From assembly GCA_937915545.1 (NCBI GenBank), contig CALGIJ010000039.1, positions 134,217 through 198,216 on the forward strand: DNA of 64,000 nucleotides, in the 5' to 3' direction. The position numbers and the translations under genes were made by a program. The DNA is from an uncultured Desulfobacterales bacterium (lineage in GTDB: Bacteria; Desulfobacterota; Desulfobulbia; Desulfobulbales; Desulfocapsaceae). Shown in pieces: positions 45,538 to 53,583 of this stretch. The notes below the pieces were generated by a model that saw only the letters and a list, made by a program, of their open reading frames with translations, did not search any database and was not told where the DNA came from. The stretch's first letter is position 1; each line of letters starts with the position of its first letter.

Positions 45538-46541
45538 CGCACTACCTCGAGGAGTTGCCGGTAGACCGCCTGCTCCTCGTCGGCGCAGCGGCGCAGGGTG
45601 GCGGCGAGTCTGTCGAAGGAGTCGTCGTCGCGCTCCCGCCCCTTGCACATTCTTGCCCCGCAGACAGCGAAATCGCGCCAGATGTCGCCGACGCGGGTCA
45701 TGCCTTCGGACAGGGTGGCGAGCTCGGGCAGCTGCAGCAGCTGGGCGGCCTCCTGGAGGAAGGCGGCGAACATGAAGCGGAAGCCGCCGCCGCCGGTGCC
45801 GATCTCCTCCTGCATGCGGATGAGCTGGCCGAGGTGCAGCAAGGCGCTCTCCCGCCCCAGCCGCTGCGGCCAGCGCTGCAGGCGCCCGGCAAGAAAGCGG
45901 ATGCCGCGCACTCCCACCAGCGGCAGGGGGGTGGAGAGCATGGTGCGGCAGGTGGCGCGCAGGCCGTGGCGCGCCGCCGCCGCCAGGTCGGGGTGGGAGG
46001 GGGCCGACTCCAGCCAGTACATGGCGCCCCGTGGCGCCAGGGCCCCCTTGGCGAAGCGGGCTCGCTGCAGGTCGTCGCGATGGCAGCGCACCACCTCCTC
46101 GAAGACCGGGTCGCTGATCAGGTAGTCGTCGTCCTCGCGTCCGATGACCACCAGGTTGTGCATATTGAAGTGGAAGCGGAAGGCCGGAGGAAAGTAGGGC
46201 AGCCAGAAGGCCCCGGTCTGGCAGCCGATGGGCAGGCCCCGCGCGAGGCCCTCGTCGAGGGCCTCCATGGCCGCGGTCTCGCTGTGGAAGCGGCGGCGCT
46301 GCACCTTGACCCCGAGGCGGGTGGTAACTTTGCCGAAGATCGAGCCCACCGGGCCGCGAAAGGTGGTCAGCGGCAGGTGGTTGACACGCAGGAAGGGCAG
46401 ATAGGCGAAGAACAGCCCTTCGCCGATGCCGAAGGCCATGGCCTCGGAGCACTGGATGCCGTAGTGGCGGAGGAGGTTGGCGGTGACGCCGCTCTCGCAG
46501 TGCGCCGACTGGCGGTGGTCGAAGGCGATGCGCTGCTTCAT
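45534..46541 (-). CDS. BtrH-like acyltransferase (BtrH N-domain plus DUF4872-like)
   Basis: 335 residues from the ATG read from 46541. The N-terminal domain has the BtrH-type cysteine motif AHCESGVTANLLRHYG (Cys about 14) and downstream LPIGCQTGAFWLPY, MHNLVVIG and YLISDPV, which supply candidate His and Asp residues of a papain-like triad. The C-terminal 170 residues are helical. BtrH transfers an acyl side chain from a carrier protein in butirosin synthesis. Genes of this kind next to KAS III, radical SAM and ABC genes suggest a small-molecule or lipid pathway. The stop overlaps the ATPase start. Confidence 0.75.
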   Translation of the reverse strand: MKQRIAFDHRQSAHCESGVTANLLRHYGIQCSEAMAFGIGEGLFFAYLPFLRVNHLPLTTFRGPVGSIFGKVTTRLGVKVQRRRFHSETAAMEALDEGLARGLPIGCQTGAFWLPYFPPAFRFHFNMHNLVVIGREDDDYLISDPVFEEVVRCHRDDLQRARFAKGALAPRGAMYWLESAPSHPDLAAAARHGLRATCRTMLSTPLPLVGVRGIRFLAGRLQRWPQRLGRESALLHLGQLIRMQEEIGTGGGGFRFMFAAFLQEAAQLLQLPELATLSEGMTRVGDIWRDFAVCGARMCKGRERDDDSFDRLAATLRRCADEEQAVYRQLLEVVR

Positions 46542-46969
46542 GGACGCTGGCGGACGAGCTCCGCGGTGAAGGTGGCCGGCACGGTGCGCAGCTCGGCGAT
46601 GGAGAGCGCGAAGACCTTGGCGTAGCGGAGGAGAATGCGCTCCGGCAGGCGCTTGAAGACCTCCGGCCGGCGGTGCCGCCGCACGCGCCACCTGGCCATG
46701 CCGACATAGCGGGCGAGCAGGCCGAGGTCCATCTGGTTGCGGGCCTGATAGTAGGCGATGGGGCTCAGCTCGCCCTGCTGCACCAGGCGATGGGCGCGGG
46801 CGGTTTCCTGGACAATGATCTCCCAGGCCTGGTCGTTGACGATATTCTTCGCCTCCCAGCCGAGGCTTGCGGTGAGGGTGTAGCGGCCCTCGTCGTCGAC
46901 GGCGTAGCAGACCTCGCGGCCATAATCGCCAATCATGCCGTTGTCCTGGGGTACTTCACTGATCTTCAT
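46538..46969 (-). CDS. Conserved small protein at the head of the BtrH-like cluster
   Basis: 143 residues, no named family recognised. The N-terminal half (MKISEVPQDNG, GREVCYAVDDEGRYTL) is acidic; the C-terminal half is strongly basic with a helix-turn-helix-like run (LLARYVGMARWRVRRHRRPE, then LPERILLRYAKVFALSIAELRT). Its stop overlaps the start of the BtrH-like gene by 4 bases, so the two are coupled. Could be a regulator or a carrier/adaptor; unproven. Confidence 0.6.
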   Translation of the reverse strand: MKISEVPQDNGMIGDYGREVCYAVDDEGRYTLTASLGWEAKNIVNDQAWEIIVQETARAHRLVQQGELSPIAYYQARNQMDLGLLARYVGMARWRVRRHRRPEVFKRLPERILLRYAKVFALSIAELRTVPATFTAELVRQRP

Positions 46970-47072
46970 GCGCCTCTCCTCTGTGGGGACGCTCTATCAA
47001 ACAGGATGCGCGGCAATCTGTCAATTCCTGTCTTTTTCATGGCGTTTCAGGCGTAGCCGTCGCCCCGTTCGG

Positions 47073-47783
47073 TCAGAGTTTCAACAGGCCGATGTCGTTC
47101 TGCATCTCCTCGATGACCGCGATCGGGTCGGCGGCCCTGCTGATCGGCCGGCCGACCACCACATGGTCGGCGCCGGCGGCGATGGCGCGGCCGGCGGTGA
47201 CGATGCGCTGCTGGTCGTCGCTATTGTCGCGGACGTTGGCGCCGGGGCGGATGCCGGGGGTGACGATGAGCAGCTTTTCGCCCAGGTCGCGGCGCAGGGT
47301 CTCCGCCTCGAGCCCCGAGGAAACCACGCCGTCGCAGCCCAGTTCCAAGGCCCGGCGCGCGCGCAGGGCGACCAGGTCGGCGATGCTGCCGGTCATGCCC
47401 ATGGCGCGCATGTCGTCCTCGCCGAAGCTGGTGAGGACGGTGACCGCCAGCAGCTTCATATCGCCGCGGGCGGCGACGGCGGCGCGGACGATGGCGTCGT
47501 TACCGTGGATGGTGGCGAAGTCGACGCCGCGGCTGTTGAGCTGCTCCACCGCCAGTTTGACCGTTTCGGGGATATCGAAGAACTTGAGGTCGAGCATGAC
47601 GCGGTGGCCGCGGTCGCGCAGCCAGTCGACGGTCTCGAACCAGCTGGCCATGAACAGCTGCAGGCCTATCTTGAAGAAGCGGACATGGGATTCGCAGCGC
47701 TTGACCAGGGCCTTGGCTTCAGCCGCGCTTGGCAGGTCGAGGGCGACGATGATTCGCTCGTCGAGGGGGATGTTTCTGGGCAT
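47073..47783 (-). CDS. pyrF: Orotidine 5'-phosphate decarboxylase
   Basis: 236-residue TIM-barrel enzyme of pyrimidine synthesis, converting OMP to UMP. The start IIVALDLPS, the catalytic block VMLDLKFFDIPETV (Asp-Lys-Asp array), TVLTSFGEDD and GIRP followed by DHVVVGRPI are diagnostic of the group-I family. The ATG read from 47783 has AGGAGG 5 bases before it; a long in-frame upstream extension is non-homologous and rejected. Confidence 0.97.
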   Translation of the reverse strand: MPRNIPLDERIIVALDLPSAAEAKALVKRCESHVRFFKIGLQLFMASWFETVDWLRDRGHRVMLDLKFFDIPETVKLAVEQLNSRGVDFATIHGNDAIVRAAVAARGDMKLLAVTVLTSFGEDDMRAMGMTGSIADLVALRARRALELGCDGVVSSGLEAETLRRDLGEKLLIVTPGIRPGANVRDNSDDQQRIVTAGRAIAAGADHVVVGRPISRAADPIAVIEEMQNDIGLLKL

Positions 47784-48168
47784 GGGGGCCTCCTGGGTGA
47801 AGGTGGGACGCGGGTGGGGGCATCGCCGGCCCGCGCCTTCTTTTACTTGCCCGCGCCGTTTTTCGCAAGCTCGCCGAGGGTGCTCCTCTTTCTCGGCTAC
47901 CCCTCCTCGCCGCTGGAGCGGCGGCGCAGGCTCTTCCCTGGGCCGACATAGGGAGGCGTTCAACCTTGGCCAGGGGGTGCCCTGCGGAATGTGCCAAGAG
48001 GGCGTGGTCTTTTGATGGCACCAGACTGTCTCCTTGCGGAAAGGCCGCTGCCTGCTTGCCTTTTTCGTCGCATTTCGGCATACTGAAAAGACAACTCGGC
48101 AAGACGAGGCGCTGCCGGCGCTGGTGCCGTGGAGGAGTTGTCCACAACCCCAACAGGAGGAAGAGATC

Positions 48169-48453
48169 ATGACCGTCAAGATATTCATCAAGCGAAAAGT
48201 TACGCCGGAAAGCGTCCTCGAACTCACCGTTCTGCTCAAGAAGCTGCGCAGCCTCACCCTGAGCCAGGCGGGCTATATCTATGGCGAAACTCTCAAGCGC
48301 GTCGATCAGAAAGACGAGTGTATGGTCATCTCCACCTGGCGTTCCCTCGAGGACTGGAATGCCTGGATCAACAACCCCGAGCGCATCGCCATCCAGAACC
48401 AGATCGACAAGCTGCTCGGCCAGAAAACCGAGTACGCCGTATACGAGGTATAA
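48169..48453 (+). CDS. ABM-fold (antibiotic biosynthesis monooxygenase-like) protein
   Basis: 94-residue ferredoxin-like alpha/beta barrel subunit. The pattern KIFIKRKVTPE...GYIYGETL..VD..DECMVISTWRSLEDWNAW fits the ABM/heme-degrading-like superfamily, which includes stress and quinone-handling enzymes. A strong AGGAGG (48155-48160) precedes the ATG. It stands alone; substrate unknown. Confidence 0.78.
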   Translation: MTVKIFIKRKVTPESVLELTVLLKKLRSLTLSQAGYIYGETLKRVDQKDECMVISTWRSLEDWNAWINNPERIAIQNQIDKLLGQKTEYAVYEV

Positions 48454-48485
48454 TACCCCGTTGTAAAACTCCATTTTTCCTGCTT

Positions 48486-48512
48486 CGCCCCTTCACCGTG
48501 ACGGAAGGGGCG
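48486..48512 (+). terminator. Hairpin after the ABM-fold gene
   Basis: 9-bp perfect stem 48486-48494 with 48504-48512, 30 bases after the stop. No T-tract follows, so efficiency is uncertain. Confidence 0.4.
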
Positions 48513-48767
48513 GGGTGTTCTCTCCTGCCCCGCGGGCAAGCGCGCTGTTATTCTACGGCCTTCAAAAACTACGGGTAATCAGAAACATTTGTTTTTTGCA
48601 TTTACCTTACTGTTTTGAAGAGTCCGTGCTCTTGGTGTAGATTGGACTGGTCGTTTTTCACCATACCAATTTCCGGCGCCGCCACGCGGTCGAGGCCGGT
48701 GTTGTCCGTTCGTTCATCGGCAGGGACGAAAGGGAGAATTTTCAACTTCTTTAATCGGTGAGGATCT

Positions 48768-49043
48768 ATGTTATTCGAAGGCGTGAAGCTGATGGTGGTC
48801 GGCATGGTGACAGTCATGCTCTTTCTCGGCTTGATGATTTATTGCATCAACCTTGTCGCCCATTTGACGAGAGCCGTGGCGGCCCGCGAGCTCGAAACCA
48901 TCCGCCGCGACCGCGAACTGCTCGCCGCCAACCGCAAGAAGGCGCAGCGGGCCTCCCTGGAGAGCCACCTCGACGACGATATCGCGGTCATCGCCGCCGC
49001 CGTCGCCGCCTATGAAGGCGAGCGCTTCGCCGCCGGCGCCTAG
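48768..49043 (+). CDS. oadG: Oxaloacetate decarboxylase gamma-like subunit
   Basis: 91 residues. One membrane helix (residues 7-30, LMVVGMVTVMLFLGLMIYCI) followed by a charged cytosolic tail, and position immediately before oadA-oadB, identify it as the OadG-type subunit that anchors the decarboxylase complex to the membrane. The His/Pro-rich C-terminus seen in some OadG proteins is missing. Confidence 0.82.
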   Translation: MLFEGVKLMVVGMVTVMLFLGLMIYCINLVAHLTRAVAARELETIRRDRELLAANRKKAQRASLESHLDDDIAVIAAAVAAYEGERFAAGA

Positions 49044-49128
49044 AGCCTGAGAATCATTCGAAAACGGCGGTATCTTTGCTGTAATGCTGTAGTTCCACCA
49101 TCCCACAACACATGGAAGGAGAGAAACG

Positions 49129-50934
49129 GTGAGCAAGAAAGTTATTCAGTTCATGGACACGTCTTTTCGCGACGGTTTTCAATCCGTTTTCGGCGCCAGG
49201 GTTTTGACCGACGATTTCATGCCGGCCGTCAAGGCCACCGTCGAGGCCGGGATCACCAATATCGAGGCTGGCGGCGGCGCCCGCTTCCAGAGCCTCTTCT
49301 TCTACTGCGGCGAGTCGGCCTTCGACATGATGGACCGCTTCCGTCGCGAGGTGGGGCCCAGCGTCGCCCTGCAGACCCTGGCCCGCGGCATCAACGTCGT
49401 CGCCCTCAGCCAGTGCCCGCGTGACATCATCGACCTCCACGCCAAGATGTTCAAGAAGCACGGCATGACCACCATTCGTAACTTCGATGCCTTAAACGAC
49501 GTGCGCAACCTCGAGTACTCCGGCGAGCGCATCGCCGCCCACGGCCTCAACCACCAGGTGGTAGTGTCGATGATGGAGCTGCCCCCCGGCTGCAGCGGCG
49601 CCCATACCCCCGAGTTCTACATGGATCGCCTCAAGCAGATCCTCGACGCCGGCATCCCCTTCCACTCGATCTGTTTCAAGGACGCCTCCGGTACCTCCAA
49701 CCCGCGCAAGGTCTACGAGACCCTCAAAGGGGCGCGCAAGATCGTTCCCGAGGGCACCATCCTCTGGTTCCATACCCATGACACCGCCGGCCTCGGCATC
49801 TCGCAGAACATGGCGGCCATCGAAGGCGGCGCCGACGGCGTCGACCTCGCCAAGTCGCCGGTCTCCGGCGGCACCTGTCAGCCGGACATCCTCTCGATGA
49901 TGCATGCCATGAAGGGCACCGACTATACCCTCGACCTCGATTATGAGAAGGTGCTCAAGGCCATGGACGCCTTCGAGGAGGCGATGAAGGACTACTTCTT
50001 CCCGCCGGAGGCGAAGATGGTCTCGCCGCTGGTCACCCTGTCGCCGATGCCCGGCGGGGCGCTGACCGCCAACACCATGATGATGCGCGACACCGGCACC
50101 CTGCAGCACTACCCGGCGGTCATCAAGGAGATGTCCGAGGTGGTCGCCCGCGGCGGCTTCGGCACTTCGGTGACCCCGGTATCGCAGTTCTACTTCCAGC
50201 AGGCCTACCTCAACGTCACTCAGGGCAAGTGGAAGAAGATCAACCCCCAGTACGGCAACATGGTGCTCGGCTACTTCGGACGCACCCCGGTGCCGCCCGA
50301 CCCGGAGATCGTCAAGATCGCCAGCGAGCAGCTCGGCAAGCCGGTCTTCACCGACAACCCGCTGGACATCCTTGAGCCGGGCATTCCCAAGGCCACCAAG
50401 ATCCTCCAGGACAACAACCTGCCGGTCAACGACGAGAACATCTTCATCATCGCCAGCTGCGAGCAGAAGGGTCTCGACTTCCTCCTCGGCAAGGCGGTCA
50501 CCAATATCCGCAAAATCAGCGACAAGCCGGCCGAGAAGAAAGCGGCCGACAAGAAGGCCGCCGCCCCGGCTCCGGCCCCCATGGGCCCGCGCAGCTATAC
50601 CATCACCGTCAACAACCGGCCCTATAACGTCGTTGTCGCCGAAGGCGGCGCCATCCAGGCCGCTCCGGCTGCCGCCGCCCCCGCAGCCGCGGCCCCGGCC
50701 AAGGCCGAGGCGAGCGGGCCGACCACCAGTGTCGATGCCCCGACCCCCGGCAACATCGTCAAGGTGCTGGTTGAGGTCGGCACCATCGTCGCCAAGGACC
50801 AGCCGCTGGTGGTGATGGAGGCGATGAAGATGGAGTCCGAGGTCAAGGCGCCCTGCGCCGGGAAGATCGTCGAGATCCATGTCTCCAACGGCGAGACGGT
50901 GCAGGCCTCCGATCCGCTCTTCACCATCGGTTAA
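49129..50934 (+). CDS. oadA: Carboxyltransferase alpha subunit with biotinyl domain (oxaloacetate decarboxylase / pyruvate carboxylase B type)
   Basis: 601-residue biotin enzyme. A GTG start at 49129 follows AAGGAG. Residues 1-460 form the carboxyltransferase TIM barrel with FMDTSFRDGFQS (metal Asp), ICFKDASG (carbamylated-type Lys) and WFHTHDT (metal His pair). An Ala/Pro-rich linker (475-545) leads to the biotinyl domain with VMEAMKMES, biotin on Lys567. Paired with OadB and OadG it would couple decarboxylation of oxaloacetate or a related acid to Na+ export; a transcarboxylase role with methylmalonyl-CoA is an alternative. Confidence 0.92.
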   Translation: MSKKVIQFMDTSFRDGFQSVFGARVLTDDFMPAVKATVEAGITNIEAGGGARFQSLFFYCGESAFDMMDRFRREVGPSVALQTLARGINVVALSQCPRDIIDLHAKMFKKHGMTTIRNFDALNDVRNLEYSGERIAAHGLNHQVVVSMMELPPGCSGAHTPEFYMDRLKQILDAGIPFHSICFKDASGTSNPRKVYETLKGARKIVPEGTILWFHTHDTAGLGISQNMAAIEGGADGVDLAKSPVSGGTCQPDILSMMHAMKGTDYTLDLDYEKVLKAMDAFEEAMKDYFFPPEAKMVSPLVTLSPMPGGALTANTMMMRDTGTLQHYPAVIKEMSEVVARGGFGTSVTPVSQFYFQQAYLNVTQGKWKKINPQYGNMVLGYFGRTPVPPDPEIVKIASEQLGKPVFTDNPLDILEPGIPKATKILQDNNLPVNDENIFIIASCEQKGLDFLLGKAVTNIRKISDKPAEKKAADKKAAAPAPAPMGPRSYTITVNNRPYNVVVAEGGAIQAAPAAAAPAAAAPAKAEASGPTTSVDAPTPGNIVKVLVEVGTIVAKDQPLVVMEAMKMESEVKAPCAGKIVEIHVSNGETVQASDPLFTIG

Positions 50935-50948
50935 CTGGTTCGACTCCA

Positions 50949-50980
50949 GAGGCTCCCGCCTTGGCGGGGGCCTCTTTCTT
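50949..50980 (+). terminator. Intergenic hairpin between oadA and oadB
   Basis: 12-bp stem with one G-T pair (50949-50960 with 50963-50974) followed by TTTCTT. It has intrinsic terminator shape but lies only 23 bases before oadB, so it may act as a partial terminator or mRNA-stabilising element that lowers oadB output. Confidence 0.6.
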
Positions 50981-51002
50981 CCCACCATATCGGGGATGCA
51001 TT

Positions 51003-52523
51003 ATGAAAACGAACGTGTTTGCCTTTCTGCTGGCGCTCCTCGGGCTGTTCCTCGCCCCACGCGCGCTGCAGGCGGCCGACGGAACCCTTGACATCGTCGC
51101 GCCGGACGACGGCAAGATCGTCCGCGTCCTGGCGCAGCAGGACGGCTATGTCTACAGCGGCGACGAGATCGCCACCATGAAGAAAAAGGACGGCACGGTG
51201 GTCGTCCTCCGCGCCGGAGCCGCCGGACGGGTCACCGCCATGGAGGCGGTGGCCTATCAGGAGGTGACCAAGGACCAGGTGCTCGGCAGCCTGTCGACCT
51301 CGGCCATCGTCATCGACCAGCCCCGGGTGGGGGCGAGCCACAAGCTGCCGCCCTTCAGCGAACTGCTCACCAGCCTCGCCAAGACCACCGGCGTCTATGG
51401 GTTGTACGAGGGGCAGGTCACCCAGGACTGGACGGTGGGCATCGGCCGGGTGCTGATGATCGTCGTCGGCCTGGTTCTCCTCTATCTCGGGGTCTTCCGC
51501 GGCTTCGAACCCCTGTTGCTGGTACCCATCGGCTACGGCGCCATCCTCTCCAACATCCCGCTGGCCGGCATCGCCGAGCCGGGCGGAATTCTTTATTACA
51601 TCTATGAAGTAGGTATCAACACCGGGGTTTTCCCGCTGCTCATCTTCATGGGTGTCGGCGCCTTGACCGACTTCGGGCCGATGCTTGCCAACCCGCGCAC
51701 GATCCTCCTCGGCGGCGCGGCGCAACTGGGCATCTTCGCCACCCTGCTCGGCGCTTTGTGGCTGTCCGATATCATCCCTGGCATCAATTTCGATATCCGC
51801 GACGCCGCGTCCATCGGCATCATCGGCGGCGCCGACGGGCCGACGGCGATCTTCCTCTCCAGTCAGCTGTCACCGCGCCTGCTCGGTTCCATCGCCATCG
51901 CCGCCTATTCCTATATGGCCCTGGTGCCGCTCATCCAGCCGCCGATCATGCGCTGGTTGACCACTGAGGAGGAGCGCAAGATCAAGATGGTGCAACTGCG
52001 CCATGTCTCGAAGCTGGAAAAAATCCTCTTCCCGCTGGTGGTGCTGACCATCTGCACGCTGCTGCTGCCCTCGGCGGCACCGCTCATCGGCATGTTCATG
52101 CTCGGCAACTTCGCCAAGGAGTGCGGCGTGGTCGATCGTCTTTCCGACACCATCAAGAACTCCCTGATGTATACGGTTATCGTCTTTCTCGGTCTGGCGG
52201 TAGGCAGCAAGCTCTCGGCGGACAAGTTCCTCAACCTCGAGACCCTGGGCATCCTCGTGCTCGGCATGATCGCCTTCGGTATCGGCACCGCCGGCGGGGT
52301 GTTGATGGCCAAGCTGATGAACAAGCTCAGCAAGAACCCGATCAACCCCTTGATCGGTGCCGCCGGCGTCTCGGCGGTGCCGATGGCCGCCCGCGTCGTC
52401 AACAAGGTCGGCCTCGAGGCCAACCCGCAGAATCACCTGCTGATGCATGCCATGGGCCCCAATGTCTCCGGGGTTATCGGCTCGGCGGTGGCCGCAGGCG
52501 TACTGCTGGCGCTGCTGCAATAG
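51003..52523 (+). CDS. oadB: Sodium-pump decarboxylase beta subunit with N-terminal lipoyl-like domain
   Basis: 506 residues, about 100 more than usual OadB. Residues 1-25 resemble a signal peptide ending LQAAD. Residues 30-97 form a barrel-sandwich (biotinyl/lipoyl-like) domain with APDDGKIVRV and, at the hairpin where biotinyl domains carry AMKM, TMKKK (Met59-Lys60). The OadB membrane domain follows with conserved GIIGGADGPTAIF (Na+-site Asp) and GVSAVPMAARVVNK. The pump exports Na+ during decarboxylation. The signal-plus-barrel extension is unusual and would be expected outside the cytoplasm. Confidence 0.88.
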   Translation: MKTNVFAFLLALLGLFLAPRALQAADGTLDIVAPDDGKIVRVLAQQDGYVYSGDEIATMKKKDGTVVVLRAGAAGRVTAMEAVAYQEVTKDQVLGSLSTSAIVIDQPRVGASHKLPPFSELLTSLAKTTGVYGLYEGQVTQDWTVGIGRVLMIVVGLVLLYLGVFRGFEPLLLVPIGYGAILSNIPLAGIAEPGGILYYIYEVGINTGVFPLLIFMGVGALTDFGPMLANPRTILLGGAAQLGIFATLLGALWLSDIIPGINFDIRDAASIGIIGGADGPTAIFLSSQLSPRLLGSIAIAAYSYMALVPLIQPPIMRWLTTEEERKIKMVQLRHVSKLEKILFPLVVLTICTLLLPSAAPLIGMFMLGNFAKECGVVDRLSDTIKNSLMYTVIVFLGLAVGSKLSADKFLNLETLGILVLGMIAFGIGTAGGVLMAKLMNKLSKNPINPLIGAAGVSAVPMAARVVNKVGLEANPQNHLLMHAMGPNVSGVIGSAVAAGVLLALLQ

Positions 52524-52549
52524 CTCGGGCCTGATCGCCGCGGAGTTGC

Positions 52550-52587
52550 ACGGGGGATGGACGCAAGGCCATCCCCCGTACTGTTTT
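52550..52587 (+). terminator. Intrinsic terminator after oadB
   Basis: Perfect 11-bp stem (52550-52560 with 52569-52579) around an 8-base loop, followed by ACTGTTTT. It lies 27 bases after the oadB stop and before the converging fabI gene. Confidence 0.8.
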
Positions 52588-52613
52588 CGGGCAACTGGCG
52601 ACCGGGCTGGATT

Positions 52614-53420
52614 TCAGGAGACCGCCTTGCTGACGATCTCTTTATCGAAGTAGTTGACCGCCATGCCGGCGTCGACGACGATGGTCTGGCAGTTGATGCC
52701 CGAGGCGCGGGGCGAGAGGAGAAAGACGGCGACATCGGCCGCTTCCTGGGTGGTCAGGGCCTTCTTGCGGAGAATGGCCTTTTCGGCGAAGAGGTAGCTG
52801 TCGATATAGCCGGGGATGCCGGCCGAGGCCGAGGTCTTGAGCAGGCCGGGGGCGACGCCGTTGAAGCGCACCCGTGAGAACTCGGCGAAGCTCTTGGCGA
52901 GAAAGCACAGCGAAGAGTCGAGGGCCGCCTTGATGGGGGCCATATAGCCATAGTTCTCGGCGGCCATCTTGGTGCTGGAGATGGTGATGGTGACCACCGC
53001 TGCGTCCGGCGCGAGCAGATCCTTGAAGTTGTTGGCGATGCTGATCAGGGAAAAGCAGGAGATATTGACCGCCTGGAGGAAATCCTCGCGCCTCGTCTCG
53101 TGGAAGGGTTTCAAGCCGTCGCTGTAGTTGGCGAAGGCCAGGGAGTGGACCAGGCCGTCGAGGCGCCGCTCTTCGCCAAGCCAGGCCTTGATTTCCTTGG
53201 CCGCCTGGATGATATTCTCCTCCTCCTCGACATCGCAGCAGAAGACCGGCGACTGGGGAAAGAGCTTTTTCGCCTGGCGTTCCTGCTCCGCCGAGCGCAC
53301 CACGTGGATGACCTCGGCTCCCTCGGCGATCAGGGTGGCGGCGATGGCGCAGGCCACCGATTTCTTGTTGGCCAGGCCGAAGACGGCGAAGCGCTTCCTG
53401 TCGATTTGTAGAAAAGCCAT
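52614..53420 (-). CDS. fabI: Enoyl-ACP reductase (NADH)
   Basis: 268-residue short-chain dehydrogenase-like reductase of fatty acid synthesis. The FabI catalytic pair is Tyr157 and Lys164 in YGYMAPIK, and the N-terminal FGLANKKSVACAIA is the FabI-type cofactor loop (G-x5-S-x-A). VHSLAFANYSDG and RVNGVAPG-like RFNGVAPG are further hallmarks. Monocistronic, converging with oadB. Confidence 0.94.
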   Translation of the reverse strand: MAFLQIDRKRFAVFGLANKKSVACAIAATLIAEGAEVIHVVRSAEQERQAKKLFPQSPVFCCDVEEEENIIQAAKEIKAWLGEERRLDGLVHSLAFANYSDGLKPFHETRREDFLQAVNISCFSLISIANNFKDLLAPDAAVVTITISSTKMAAENYGYMAPIKAALDSSLCFLAKSFAEFSRVRFNGVAPGLLKTSASAGIPGYIDSYLFAEKAILRKKALTTQEAADVAVFLLSPRASGINCQTIVVDAGMAVNYFDKEIVSKAVS

Positions 53421-53583
53421 GACTCCCTGCTGGTAGAAGGCGGGGCGACCCCGCTGCCGAGGGCGGGCGGCTTCTGCCGACCGCTTCCCGTTGCCAATTC
53501 ACTTCTCTTTACGGTATATGGGTTCTATACGCAACCACTGAGCTCCTCTGCGAAACCAATTCCCCCTCTCCGTATATACTCTC

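Noticed and set aside
45538..46707. N-terminal extension of the ABC ATPase frame up to 46707
   Set aside because: The extension is a shifted reading of the BtrH-like gene; the ATPase homology starts at the ATG read from 45537.
47784..48257. Long upstream extension of pyrF
   Set aside because: Non-homologous residues; a strong AGGAGG sits before the ATG read from 47783.
49492..50988. 498-codon minus-strand frame opposite oadA
   Set aside because: Shadow of a highly conserved biotin enzyme gene.
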